Assembly (NCBI GenBank): GCA_050330855.1
Contig: JBHJNL010000039.1
Coordinates: 62,001 to 126,000, forward strand
Source: RCC1774 sp050330855
GTDB lineage: Bacteria; Cyanobacteriota; Cyanobacteriia; Thermosynechococcales; Thermosynechococcaceae
Reading direction: 5' to 3'
Length of the DNA: 64,000 nucleotides
Made by a program: the position numbers and the translations under genes. The first letter of the stretch is position 1. Each line of letters begins with the position of its first letter. Of the stretch, positions 51,183 through 59,854 are shown piece by piece. The notes beneath the pieces are model-generated. The model made no database searches and was not told the DNA's origin. It saw only the letters and a program-made list of their open reading frames with translations.

Positions 51183-51764
51183 TTATGACAAGCCTGTGCC
51201 AAAGCAGTCTTCTACCGTGATGGTGCAGTTTGGGAAAGCCAACAGACTGACAGATTGTTGAGCGCGCAAAATCAGTTGGCGCTGATATCCATCCGGTTGA
51301 GGTTCTCGAAAAACGTGTAATTCTTGTGTGGTGATGCTGACGACCCAATAATCAGTAATACCGGCTTCCGCATAGAGGTCTGCTTTGGTACTGAGATCTC
51401 TCTGGATCGTCGTATCGGCAATCGCAATGATTAAATAAACGTCTGTCGAAGTGGGGTGATGGTCGGCATAGAAGTTGGGACTCGGACGAACGACGACAAT
51501 ATCAGGTTCAGGCTCGGAGTAGGAATTCAGTTGAATGGGATCCTGAAGGCGGACCAAGACTTGATCGCCCAAGCGATGCTCTAGTAATTTTTCAAGACGT
51601 TTGCATAGGGCACTATGGGCTGGGCCTTTGGGCATTTTTTGGATAATTTGTCCGGCAATGAGTTCGACCTGTTCATCGGCAGCGAGAATACCTACATTCG
51701 CCATCTGATGATATTCAGCAGTGGTAATGCGGCGAAGTCCTTTTTCAGCAAGGGTCGTATTCAT
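51183..51764 (-). CDS. Uma2-family protein, possibly lacking the catalytic Glu
   Basis: A 193-residue Uma2/DUF820 protein: RRITTAEYHQMANVGILAADEQVELIAGQIIQKMPKGPAHS, then EPDIVVV supplying the conserved Asp, then DVYLIIAIADTTIQRDLSTKADLYAEAGITDYWVV. In the family the second motif usually reads IEVAD; here the position of the Glu is Ala (codon GCG), while the Lys downstream is present. If correct, the nuclease centre would be inactive. The ending ELHVFREPQPDGYQ is typical. Monocistronic and convergent with yccF. Confidence 0.85.
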   Translation of the reverse strand: MNTTLAEKGLRRITTAEYHQMANVGILAADEQVELIAGQIIQKMPKGPAHSALCKRLEKLLEHRLGDQVLVRLQDPIQLNSYSEPEPDIVVVRPSPNFYADHHPTSTDVYLIIAIADTTIQRDLSTKADLYAEAGITDYWVVSITTQELHVFREPQPDGYQRQLILRAQQSVSLLAFPNCTITVEDCFGTGLS

Positions 51765-51899
51765 AACTGAGGTTTCTGCAGATGCTGATACTAAAATAAC
51801 TTATTTACAGCGGTGCAGCGGCAGGTGTTCTTACCTGCCAAAGGAAAGACTATTAGGGCATTGAAGTGCCTGACTATATTCAGGCTGCTTTTTTTCTTC

Positions 51900-52667
51900 T
51901 CATGTATGGATGAAACGATAGCCTGCATCGTACTGATTTTGTTGGCGAAGATGTCCATATTTTTGATCCCAGACACGAGTCTCTAAATCTGCTTGCAAAG
52001 TTAACAGCCCCTTTTGAAGTTCATCATCAGTGAGCTTGGCAAAAGATGAAATGCCATTGCGAATGTTGAGATCAAGGTAGAGTTCTGGACGCGACCAGCC
52101 GACGGCGGCAAACGCGTCTGACAGATCATTGGGGAGTGGGAAGGGCACGATGGCTACGTCTTTCTCTGTAATTGACTTCATCTCAGTGGTGAGGGTTGAG
52201 ATGGGCAAAAAAGTAGTCTGTACATCTGAGGCAAATGAGGGGAAATACTCCGTGAGCCAGAAGTGGGTAATCATATCTGGATCATATGTGAACAGAATTA
52301 TCTGCCCTGCAATTCTGTGAATTTCTTGCAAGGCTTGTCGGTAGCTTTGGAAGTGGTGGAAGGCAAGCATGACAATGGCTGCATCCACCGATTGATCTGG
52401 CAAGGATAAGGTCTCTGCCGAGGCATCTATCCATTGAATATTAGGGTGAGAGATCGCCTGCCTCCGCATGATTTTAGACGGTTCAACGGCTAGAACATGG
52501 TATCCCTGATCAGCAAGAATTTGAGCATAGGAGCCTGTGCCAGCCCCAATGTCGGCAACGATAGTAGCCTGTGAAGGTTTCAAGAGATCTAAGAGTTTTG
52601 AGGCAATGCGTGGATCGCTTTTTCTAGTTTGGGCATAGGTTCGCCCAATTTTGTTGTAAAGTGCCAT
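51900..52667 (-). CDS. SAM-dependent class I methyltransferase
   Basis: A 255-residue Rossmann-fold methyltransferase. The SAM-binding motif is VADIGAGTGSYAQILADQGYHVLAVEPS, followed by WIDASAETLSLPDQSVDAAIVMLAFHHF, a typical motif II/III arrangement for UbiE-like small-molecule methyltransferases. An AGGA site precedes the ATG at 52667. The C-terminal third (DLNIRNGISSFAKLTDDELQKGLLTLQADLETR) is found in a group of uncharacterised methyltransferases. Substrate unknown. Followed on the left by about 130 bases with no clear gene. Confidence 0.87.
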   Translation of the reverse strand: MALYNKIGRTYAQTRKSDPRIASKLLDLLKPSQATIVADIGAGTGSYAQILADQGYHVLAVEPSKIMRRQAISHPNIQWIDASAETLSLPDQSVDAAIVMLAFHHFQSYRQALQEIHRIAGQIILFTYDPDMITHFWLTEYFPSFASDVQTTFLPISTLTTEMKSITEKDVAIVPFPLPNDLSDAFAAVGWSRPELYLDLNIRNGISSFAKLTDDELQKGLLTLQADLETRVWDQKYGHLRQQNQYDAGYRFIHT

Positions 52668-52691
52668 TCCTGTTTCTGTTCACACGATGAT

Positions 52692-53975
52692 CTAGCTGTC
52701 AATGGACACCCTCTGGTTTCGATTTGGATCACCAAACTGATGGGTTTGACGCGGAGGAGACCACACGGATGACACAGGCGCGCCCCAGCGCTGACTGAGG
52801 GTTTGGAGAAAGCGATCCTGTTCTTCGCGAAAGCCCTCTGTATTGTAGCGGGGGCCACCGTTGATGATGGTGAACCAGACCAGGCCATATTTCTGCGTTG
52901 GCAGCACCCCAGCTAAAGCGCTAACGTTCCATAGCGTGCCGGTCTTAACAACGGTCTCTGCAGGAAGAGTGCGCTCTTTAATGGTGCCGAGATCGCGACC
53001 CGCTACCGGGAAGATATCAGCCACCGTCAAGTTATGTGGCCTAAGCTGATGCTCAATTGCCTGCAACAGTCCCACGACCACGCGAGGAGACAGGCGATTC
53101 TCTTGCCCCAGACCTGATCCGTTCCTAAGTAGAACTTCCTTCACCGGCAGATTCCCAGCCGTGGCTCTTTGAACCACAACGGAGGCTCCGCCCATCATTT
53201 GTGCAAGCTGATCGGCAATATGGTTATTACTGTGGACATTCAGTTGTTTCAAAATTTCTAGCATTGGCAGCGATTGATGCCGCACAATGACTTTGCCCTG
53301 CGGTCTTGAACTTGCTGTTGTAATTCTGCCCTTCAAGGTAATTTGGGGTTTTGGAACAGCCACCGTACCTAGATTGTACTTCGGGTATTTTGGGTCGCCC
53401 GGTAACACCTGAGCATTGAAGCCATTGAGCAATAGCTGCCCAGCCTGTTGTGGATCGTTCTGAAATTCCATGATGAAGGGACCAGAAATTACCAAGTTTC
53501 CGGCAATTTGACGAATTCCCAATTGATTGAGAGTGTGGGCCAGCCCGATGGCTTCTCCACCCACAAATAGCGGATCGTTACCTCCATGAATAATGAGATC
53601 GCCTTGGAGCGTTCCCTGCTGAATCGGTCCAGTGACGCTGACTTCAGTCACAAATTGGTGATCGAGTTTCCAGGTTTTGAGGGCGGCTAAGGTGGTGGCA
53701 ATTTTGGTCAAAGAGGCACCCGATAAAGGTTCCTCGGCCCCGTGAGCAGCCAAGAGTTGGTCAGAGGTCTGTAGCCAAATGCCTTGAGTGCTTGGCGAAA
53801 AACCCTCTTTCTTGAGGGTCTCAAGATAGGTGTCGATGATGGTGGCTAGCTCCGGATCGGGCCGATTAATCATCAGCAAATCAAGGGGCTGCTCAATTTT
53901 GGCGGTGGGGGGCTGAAAAATCTTGGCGGTGTCTAGCCACAGGGGCAAAAGACCCAAACTAAGCAGGTGCAGCAT
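52692..53975 (-). CDS. D-alanyl-D-alanine carboxypeptidase/endopeptidase, PBP4 (S13) family
   Basis: A 427-residue class C penicillin-binding protein that trims or cleaves peptidoglycan peptides. The three active-site motifs are SxxK as Ser88-Leu-Thr-Lys91 in SGASLTKI, SxN in NVHSNNHIAD and KTG in VVKTGTLWN. The hydrophobic N-terminus (MLHLLSLGLLPLWL) is a short signal or anchor, so it acts in the periplasm. The family's extra domain between the first two motifs is present. Its start is 24 bases upstream of the methyltransferase on the same strand. Divergent from the ABC transporter genes. Confidence 0.9.
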   Translation of the reverse strand: MLHLLSLGLLPLWLDTAKIFQPPTAKIEQPLDLLMINRPDPELATIIDTYLETLKKEGFSPSTQGIWLQTSDQLLAAHGAEEPLSGASLTKIATTLAALKTWKLDHQFVTEVSVTGPIQQGTLQGDLIIHGGNDPLFVGGEAIGLAHTLNQLGIRQIAGNLVISGPFIMEFQNDPQQAGQLLLNGFNAQVLPGDPKYPKYNLGTVAVPKPQITLKGRITTASSRPQGKVIVRHQSLPMLEILKQLNVHSNNHIADQLAQMMGGASVVVQRATAGNLPVKEVLLRNGSGLGQENRLSPRVVVGLLQAIEHQLRPHNLTVADIFPVAGRDLGTIKERTLPAETVVKTGTLWNVSALAGVLPTQKYGLVWFTIINGGPRYNTEGFREEQDRFLQTLSQRWGAPVSSVWSPPRQTHQFGDPNRNQRVSIDS

Positions 53976-54096
53976 ATTTGCACTAGGGATGAGGTTAAGG
54001 CTTTATTCAAGCATTGATTGGCTAAGGCGTCATTCGGGTCTGGTTTTGACGGTAAGATGCCTTGTATCTTTTCGGTAACAGGCAAGGCAAACAGGG

Positions 54097-55026
54097 ATGA
54101 AAGTAGGACTCAAGGAAACATGTCTTTTTGGTGCGATCGCACTCTCTTTCACTGCATGTACCGGCCAGCCGGTCGAAAACAAAGGTAGTGAAACAAAGGC
54201 ACAAAATGCTGAGGCACCGCTGGTGATTGGAGCCATCCCTGATCAAGACCCTGAAAAGGTGCAGCGGCTTTCAGGGAAGCTGGTGGCCTATCTGAAGACA
54301 GAATTTCAGGTACCCGTAACGTTTCAGCCCGTTACCGATTATGCCGCAGCAGTGACCGCCTTCAAGGTCGGTGATTTAGATCTGGTCTGGTTTGGTGGCC
54401 TCACGGGGGTTCAGGCGCGGCTGCAGGTCAAAGATGCTCAGGCCATTGCCCAGCGAGATATTGATGAAAAATTTCAAAGCGTTTTTATCGCCAATGCCAA
54501 GAGCGGCCTCAAACTCTTCAAAGAGACGAACCAGCTAACGACGCTCAAAAATCACACCTTTACCTTTGGCAGTGAATCTTCAACATCAGGGCGGTTGATG
54601 CCCCAGTATTTTATACAAGAGGCGGGCATGACCCTTGATGACTTCAAAGGGAAGGTCGGTTTTTCCAGTAATCACGATGCCACCCTTAAGCTAGTGGAAG
54701 CTGGTACCTATGACGCCGGCGCCCTCAACTCCCAGGTGTGGGACAGTCGAGTTAAAGAAGGGGACGTCGACCAAAAGAAGGTCACGGTGCTGTGGCGAAC
54801 ACCGCCCTACTACGATTATCATTGGGTTGTGAGGCCTGATGTTGAGACGCGCTATGGGGCAGGCTTTACGAAGAAACTGCAAACTGCGCTGACGAGCCTT
54901 AATCCCGAGGTGCCTGAACAGAAAGAAATTTTAGAGTTGTTTGGGGCTGAGAAATTTATTCCCACTGAGAATAAAAACTATGCCCAGATTGAGAAAATTG
55001 GTCGTCAGATCGGCAAGATTCAGTAA
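54097..55026 (+). CDS. Periplasmic binding lipoprotein, PhnD family (putative selenate/phosphonate)
   Basis: A 309-residue solute-binding lipoprotein. The lipobox SFTAC places the lipid on Cys21. The mature part matches PhnD-type proteins, with VIGAIPDQDPEKVQRLSG, LVWFGGLTGVQARL, TFTFGSESSTSGRLMPQYF and GALNSQVWDSRV. This subgroup is called putative selenate-binding in cyanobacterial annotation, although phosphonate and phosphite are the better-studied ligands of the family, so the substrate is uncertain. A 7-bp inverted repeat (TGCCTTG with CAAGGCA) lies just upstream. First gene of a three-gene importer operon. Confidence 0.85.
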   Translation: MKVGLKETCLFGAIALSFTACTGQPVENKGSETKAQNAEAPLVIGAIPDQDPEKVQRLSGKLVAYLKTEFQVPVTFQPVTDYAAAVTAFKVGDLDLVWFGGLTGVQARLQVKDAQAIAQRDIDEKFQSVFIANAKSGLKLFKETNQLTTLKNHTFTFGSESSTSGRLMPQYFIQEAGMTLDDFKGKVGFSSNHDATLKLVEAGTYDAGALNSQVWDSRVKEGDVDQKKVTVLWRTPPYYDYHWVVRPDVETRYGAGFTKKLQTALTSLNPEVPEQKEILELFGAEKFIPTENKNYAQIEKIGRQIGKIQ

Positions 55027-55043
55027 TGCGCCATGATTGAGTC

Positions 55044-55796
55044 ATGAATAGCCCCCTCTTTCATGCAGATCGCATCTCTTATCAGTTTGGAGCGTTGACG
55101 GCCCTCAGCGAGATCAAATTTTCTATTGATGCTGGGGAACGGGTTGCCCTGATTGGTCCCAGTGGCGCAGGCAAAAGTACGCTCCTGAATTTGCTCAATG
55201 GAACGCTCGTCCCTTCAACCGGACAGATAACCATTCTTGGGAGTCATTTGGGGTGGCTCCGCTCCCAGAGTCGGCGACGGATCCAGCGGCAAATTGGCAC
55301 TATCTATCAGCAGCACCATCTCGTGCCCCAGCTTTCTGTGATTCACAACATCAATGCAGGGCATTTGGGACGTTGGTCATTGCTAAAGGCCGCTGGGTCA
55401 TTGCTGTGGCCGCAGCAGGTTGATGTCGCTACACAGGTGCTAAAGCAGGTGGGGCTAGACGGCAGGCTCTATAATCGGACCGATCAGCTCTCTGGCGGCC
55501 AACAGCAGCGGGTGGCGCTGGCGCGGGTCTTGGTCCAGAATCCCCTCGCAATTTTGGCTGATGAACCCATTGCCAGCCTTGATCCAGCCCGGTCCCATGA
55601 TTTGATGGCGTTGCTGCGCAATTTAACAGAAACCACGGGCAAAACCCTGGTGGTGAGTCTGCATGATATTGAGTTCGCCTTCGAGTATTGCACTCGTTTG
55701 CTGGGGTTGCGGCAGGGACGGCTGCTGTTCGATGCCCCACCGGCTCAGGTCACCGATAAGATGATTGAAAGCCTCTACCAATTGTCTAATGCCTAG
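55044..55796 (+). CDS. ABC transporter ATPase, PhnC type
   Basis: A 250-residue ATPase with Walker A GPSGAGKST (about 39-47), ABC signature LSGGQQQRVALARVL, Walker B AILADEPIASLD and the switch His in VVSLHDIEFA. It follows the binding protein by 17 bases and overlaps the permease start by 8 bases. It should energise the fused permease next door in the cytoplasm. Confidence 0.92.
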   Translation: MNSPLFHADRISYQFGALTALSEIKFSIDAGERVALIGPSGAGKSTLLNLLNGTLVPSTGQITILGSHLGWLRSQSRRRIQRQIGTIYQQHHLVPQLSVIHNINAGHLGRWSLLKAAGSLLWPQQVDVATQVLKQVGLDGRLYNRTDQLSGGQQQRVALARVLVQNPLAILADEPIASLDPARSHDLMALLRNLTETTGKTLVVSLHDIEFAFEYCTRLLGLRQGRLLFDAPPAQVTDKMIESLYQLSNA

Positions 55797-57597
55797 GAGC
55801 AGCCCTGAATCAAAGACTGAGCCACCTCGGTCGGGGGCTTCGACTCCGCTCAGTCCGGTTGACGGAGACGGTACAAACGCTTATTCCTCCAATGATTTAA
55901 TGTCTGCCCCTGCTTCCCAGACAGTACCGTCGACCCACCCGGTATGGCGGACTCGACGATCGTTGTGGATTGGGGCCGTGGGAGTTGCGATCGCACTTTC
56001 CCTTACCCAAGCCGGACTGCTCTCACCTGGAGCGATCATCAACGGGGGCGGCTTCCCCCAGTTTTGGGAGTTTTGGCTTGCCAGTCTGACCCCCGATCTC
56101 AGCGGTGAGTTCATTGGCATTATGGGTCGGGCCACGGGGGTTACCTTTGCCTATGCCGTTTGTGGCACGACCCTGAGTATCGGGTTTGGATTTTTCGGCG
56201 GCATCCTGGCTTCGGAAACTTGGTGGCGAACGGTTTTGCCACCCTCGGCGCGGAGTGGATGGCTAGGGCGACCCATTTGGATATTGATACGGGGACTGTT
56301 GGCCTTCCCTCGGGCTATACATGAGCTGATTTGGGGCTTGTTTTTCCTGAATATTTTTGGGATTGACCCGCTGGTGGCGGTGGTTGCGATCGCAATTCCC
56401 TTTAGCGCAATTGTGGCGAAAGTGTTCTCAGAAATTCTAGATGAAACCCCCCAGGAACCGCTCAATGCCCTCATTAACAGCGGGATAAATCCTGCCACCG
56501 CTTGGCTCTATGGCCTTTTACCCCAAGCCTTTCCGAACCTGCTTTCCTACGCGTCCTATCGCTTTGAATGTTCTTTACGATCCGCCGCCGTTTTAGGGGT
56601 GATTGGGGCCGGTGGCTTGGGCTATGAAATCTTACTGAGCCTCCAATCTCTGCGCTATCACCAGCTTTGGACCGGATTTTATGCCCTGATTCTTCTCAAC
56701 GGTGCCGTGGATCTCTGGAGCGCTTGGATGCGGCGACGGATGGGTTTCACTAGCCGATTAGACCTCAATGCCCCCTCTGCCAATCGTGGAACAACCGTCA
56801 CCACTCGGCCTGCTCAAGATTGGGGGCTACGCTTTTCTTGGGGCAGTACTGCCTTAGCGATACCGCTCTGTTTTAGCCTGCTCGGCATCGGCTGGGAGCG
56901 GCTGTGGTCCCCGCGTAGCCAACGGTTATTCACAGAAGTTGTGGCGACGGCTGTCCCGGCTTGGCCGAGTCCAGCGACGGTGCAGGAGCTACTTCATTTA
57001 TCGAGTTTGACGCTATCGATGTCAATCGTTGCGATCTCTCTAGCGGGAATTGGGGGCATTCTTTTCTCCTTCCCTGCCGCACAGACCCGCTGGCAACCTC
57101 AGGTCAACCCATCCTGGAGAGCACTAATTCTATTCGGAGTCAGCCGTCTGATGCTGCTCATGAGTCGGGCGATTCCGGCCCCGATCTGGGCCTTAGTTTT
57201 TTTGTTTGTGCTCTTCCCTGGCGTATTGCCGGGGGCATTAGCGTTGGCGGTGCATAACTTTGGCATTCTGGGACGCCTGATGGCGGAGGTCAACGAAAAT
57301 CTAGATGATCGTCCTGGGCAATCTTTACGGGCCTTGGGGGCAACCTCTGGGCAGGTGATTTTGTATAGCACTCTACCGCAAAACTTGGGTCGGTTCTTAG
57401 CCTACATTGGCTACCGCTGGGAAGTGTGTCTGCGGGAAACCGTCATTGTCGGCTTAGTGGGTGCAGGCGGTCTGGGACGCCTCATGAGTGAGCAGTTGAG
57501 TAGCTTCGACTACGGGGGCTTAACGCTTACTCTAGGGTGCTTTGTACTGTTGACGTTTTTCGTTGATCTCGTTAGCCAAAGACTGCGCTCTGCGTAG
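55789..57597 (+). CDS. Fused double-domain ABC permease, PhnE type
   Basis: A 602-residue membrane protein from the ATG at 55789, which overlaps the ATPase stop by 8 bases. An earlier ATG at 55765 and a later one at 55900 are alternatives. The first about 70 residues are Pro/Ser-rich. Two PhnE-like permease domains follow. The first contains FPRAIHELIWGLFFLNIFGIDPL and VLGVIGAGGLGYEIL; the second has SRAIPAPIWALVFLFVLFPGVLPG and IVGLVGAGGLGRLM. Both carry the cytoplasmic EAA loop (ALINSGINPATAWLYGLLP, SLRALGATSGQVILYSTLP). A single chain therefore supplies both halves of the channel. Confidence 0.9.
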   Translation: MPRSSPESKTEPPRSGASTPLSPVDGDGTNAYSSNDLMSAPASQTVPSTHPVWRTRRSLWIGAVGVAIALSLTQAGLLSPGAIINGGGFPQFWEFWLASLTPDLSGEFIGIMGRATGVTFAYAVCGTTLSIGFGFFGGILASETWWRTVLPPSARSGWLGRPIWILIRGLLAFPRAIHELIWGLFFLNIFGIDPLVAVVAIAIPFSAIVAKVFSEILDETPQEPLNALINSGINPATAWLYGLLPQAFPNLLSYASYRFECSLRSAAVLGVIGAGGLGYEILLSLQSLRYHQLWTGFYALILLNGAVDLWSAWMRRRMGFTSRLDLNAPSANRGTTVTTRPAQDWGLRFSWGSTALAIPLCFSLLGIGWERLWSPRSQRLFTEVVATAVPAWPSPATVQELLHLSSLTLSMSIVAISLAGIGGILFSFPAAQTRWQPQVNPSWRALILFGVSRLMLLMSRAIPAPIWALVFLFVLFPGVLPGALALAVHNFGILGRLMAEVNENLDDRPGQSLRALGATSGQVILYSTLPQNLGRFLAYIGYRWEVCLRETVIVGLVGAGGLGRLMSEQLSSFDYGGLTLTLGCFVLLTFFVDLVSQRLRSA

Positions 57598-57647
57598 CCA
57601 ATGGCTTGAAGCACCACCCATCACCAACGCTGATGGAGCTGCTGCCT

Positions 57648-58370
57648 TCAAATTGAATTAGGGTCAACGCCCAATTCACGTAATTTAGCAGCTAATTTTT
57701 CAGCCTTTTCCCGTTCTTGCACCGTTTGTTCGCTACTCCATAGTAGTAAATTGCCATCGGTATCCCACCAGCGTAGCCAGTTGATAGTCTGTCCCAATCG
57801 TGGCCCTGACCAAGTCCCTAGAAAAAGCTGTAGTTCTGGAATCCACCAGCGCCCCTCTTCGTTGGCCCCCTGCAAATGATATTTTCCATCCTGCCAACAC
57901 CGTACTTCTAGGCTAGGTTCGTAGGGGTCATAGGTTACGTAGGTGGGCACCTGCAGAATATGCTCATAGAAATAGAGCTTGCCGTAGGGAGGTGTTGAAC
58001 GAATCGAAAGTTCTCCGCCCTCTGTTTCAGAGAGGAACTCCATCACTACGGCTACTGGATCACCCTGCAGGTGAGGGGTATAGCTCCGGCGAATCTCGTC
58101 TGCAGCGACAGGATGCACCTGGGGAATATAAAACCAGTCAGGAGCCTTGACCACTACTTTCTTATTGACGTTAGCGACTAAGCCAAAGTTTGTCCCCACA
58201 AGCATCTGAGGTTGAATAAAGTCTGCGGCTCCTAATGCATCGGTTAAGGCTGCTGCGAGGGCGGGTTGCTGAATATTTTCCACAGGATCGTCGGGCAAGG
58301 AGGTATCGGCTGGCAGTGCTTCCCAAGTGACCTTCGGGGTAGTTTGGGGCGGTTTTATCTGTAGAACCAT
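57648..58370 (-). CDS. Uma2-family protein with C-terminal charged helix
   Basis: A 240-residue Uma2/DUF820 protein of the longer cyanobacterial type. It has VKAPDWFYIPQV with the conserved Asp, VAVVMEFLSETEGGE with the Glu, and PYGKLYFYEHILQVPTYVTYDPYEPSLEV with a candidate Lys. The C-terminus ends in a helix rich in Glu and Lys (QTVQEREKAEKLAAKLRELG). The catalytic set looks complete, unlike the gene at 51183. It converges on the ABC permease gene. Confidence 0.85.
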   Translation of the reverse strand: MVLQIKPPQTTPKVTWEALPADTSLPDDPVENIQQPALAAALTDALGAADFIQPQMLVGTNFGLVANVNKKVVVKAPDWFYIPQVHPVAADEIRRSYTPHLQGDPVAVVMEFLSETEGGELSIRSTPPYGKLYFYEHILQVPTYVTYDPYEPSLEVRCWQDGKYHLQGANEEGRWWIPELQLFLGTWSGPRLGQTINWLRWWDTDGNLLLWSSEQTVQEREKAEKLAAKLRELGVDPNSI

Positions 58371-58462
58371 GGCGCGGTATCCTAATCGTGCGGCGCTGCC
58401 CCCATCATACTCAGATGTTGGGTTGATCGAGTTGCGATCGCTGAGTTTACTGACGATCTACC

Positions 58463-59065
58463 CTATTCATCTTTGACAAATGTTGTTAGCAGAACTGGCC
58501 CAAGCAAATAGTGGTGGCCGATACATTGAAGATGACTCTTCAATCCCATGCTTTCCCGTTCTTGGGTGCTATAAAACTGCATCTTCGCAACCGAAGACTG
58601 CGGAAATAACGTTCCACAGGGTGTTGTGTAGTCCACTAAATAAAACCGGCCCTGGGGCTGCAGCACTCGATGAACTTCTGCAAATACCCGGAGAGGATTA
58701 GGGTAATGCAAAAAGCTAATGGTGCTGAACACCGCCTCGAACTGCGAGTTTTCCATCGGGAGGGTATGGCTAACCCCGCGGACAAACCGAAGTTGGTCAC
58801 CATGACGATTGCTGCTACGGGCTTGCTCTAGCATTTCAGGCGAGAGATCTAGCCCTGTTCCCTGAATCTGTGGGTAGGCTTGAGCGAGGCGATTGAGTAA
58901 GCGCCCGGTGCCGCAGCCCACATCAAGAATATGGGCTGACTCAGAGATCTGCACATAGTCCAGCAGCCGCAGATGAATGGCTTGGTAAAAGACAGAGGGC
59001 AGTAGCCAGTCATAGCTGGGTGCCCAACGATCGAAGAGTTGGGTTTTCGCGGTCAGTGTGTCCAT
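58463..59065 (-). CDS. SAM-dependent class I methyltransferase (UbiE-like)
   Basis: A 200-residue methyltransferase with AHILDVGCGTGRLLNRLAQAYP (SAM motif I), GLDLSPEMLEQAR, LRFVRGVSHTLPMENSQFEAVFSTISFLHYPNP and LVDYTTPCGTL. The pattern is that of UbiE/COQ5-like enzymes, but the substrate is unknown. ATG at 59065. Divergent from the CsgG-like gene; 91 bases from the Uma2 gene on the left. Confidence 0.88.
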   Translation of the reverse strand: MDTLTAKTQLFDRWAPSYDWLLPSVFYQAIHLRLLDYVQISESAHILDVGCGTGRLLNRLAQAYPQIQGTGLDLSPEMLEQARSSNRHGDQLRFVRGVSHTLPMENSQFEAVFSTISFLHYPNPLRVFAEVHRVLQPQGRFYLVDYTTPCGTLFPQSSVAKMQFYSTQERESMGLKSHLQCIGHHYLLGPVLLTTFVKDE

Positions 59066-59154
59066 ATACTACGCCGATGGAACGACAGGTGCGGTATCAC
59101 TGTCTATATATGATGACGCATCTAGACTAAAAAATCAGTTTGGGAGATTTTGGT

Positions 59155-59811
59155 ATGACCACTTACTTATCGGCTCGGCTTGCGCTTGGCGCATTGCTGC
59201 TGACGGGTTCGATCTTGCCTCCTGTTATACGCCCTGCGATCGCACAGCAAGTCCCCATTGGCCGTCAACAGGTTGCGGTCCTCGATTTTAGCTATAACAA
59301 TACGCAATCGCCCTACTATGCCTCTTATCAAACAGTAGGGGTGTCAAAGGGCGTTAGCGTCAAGATTACTGAAGCCTTAGACGCTGATAGAACCTATCGA
59401 ACTATAGACCAAAGCCGGGTTGAGCAGACGCTGAAGACCTTGAACTTAAGTGGTCCCTTGAGCACTGCAGATGCGATCAAGGTGGGTAAGGCGGTGGGTG
59501 CTGATATTGTCCTCACCGGAACGATTTCTAAATTTGAAGCGGGACCAAAATGTTCGGGGTCTTCTAGTGATTGTGCGGCGACAACGGCCCAGGTTGCCAT
59601 AGAAACCCAGGTGATTGAGACCGCTTCAGGTAATGTGGCAACCCGTCAGAGCGATGCCAACATGACGCGTTCAGGATCTGGGAGCAGTACTAATACGGTT
59701 TTAGATGAAGTGGTGGATCAGGCAATCGCAAATATAGTGGATGGCCTCACCGACAATACTGATCGCGTTGAGTTTCGTCGCAGCATCACCCCTTGGGGGA
59801 CGAGCTTCTGA
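59155..59811 (+). CDS. Exported CsgG/LpoB-like protein
   Basis: A 218-residue protein from ATG 59155, supported by GGGAG about 7 bases upstream (a TTG at 59140 is less likely). A signal peptide (LSARLALGALLLTGSILPP...AIAQQ) is followed by the CsgG-like fold: QVAVLDFSYNNTQ, VSKGVSVKITEAL, YRTIDQSRVEQTLKTL, IKVGKAVGADIVLTGTISKFEAG and VAIETQVIETASGNVA. Such proteins form curli-type secretion pores or peptidoglycan-synthase activators; here the lipobox cysteine is missing, so it is probably a soluble periplasmic member. Exact role unknown. Confidence 0.75.
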   Translation: MTTYLSARLALGALLLTGSILPPVIRPAIAQQVPIGRQQVAVLDFSYNNTQSPYYASYQTVGVSKGVSVKITEALDADRTYRTIDQSRVEQTLKTLNLSGPLSTADAIKVGKAVGADIVLTGTISKFEAGPKCSGSSSDCAATTAQVAIETQVIETASGNVATRQSDANMTRSGSGSSTNTVLDEVVDQAIANIVDGLTDNTDRVEFRRSITPWGTSF

Positions 59812-59854
59812 ATCGATTACAATCTTAAAGATTTTCTTGATGCGCAGGAGCGAT

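Noticed and set aside
59741..59854. Longer start for the PfkB-family kinase
   Set aside because: It would overlap the CsgG-like gene; a GGAG site sits correctly before the ATG at 59855.
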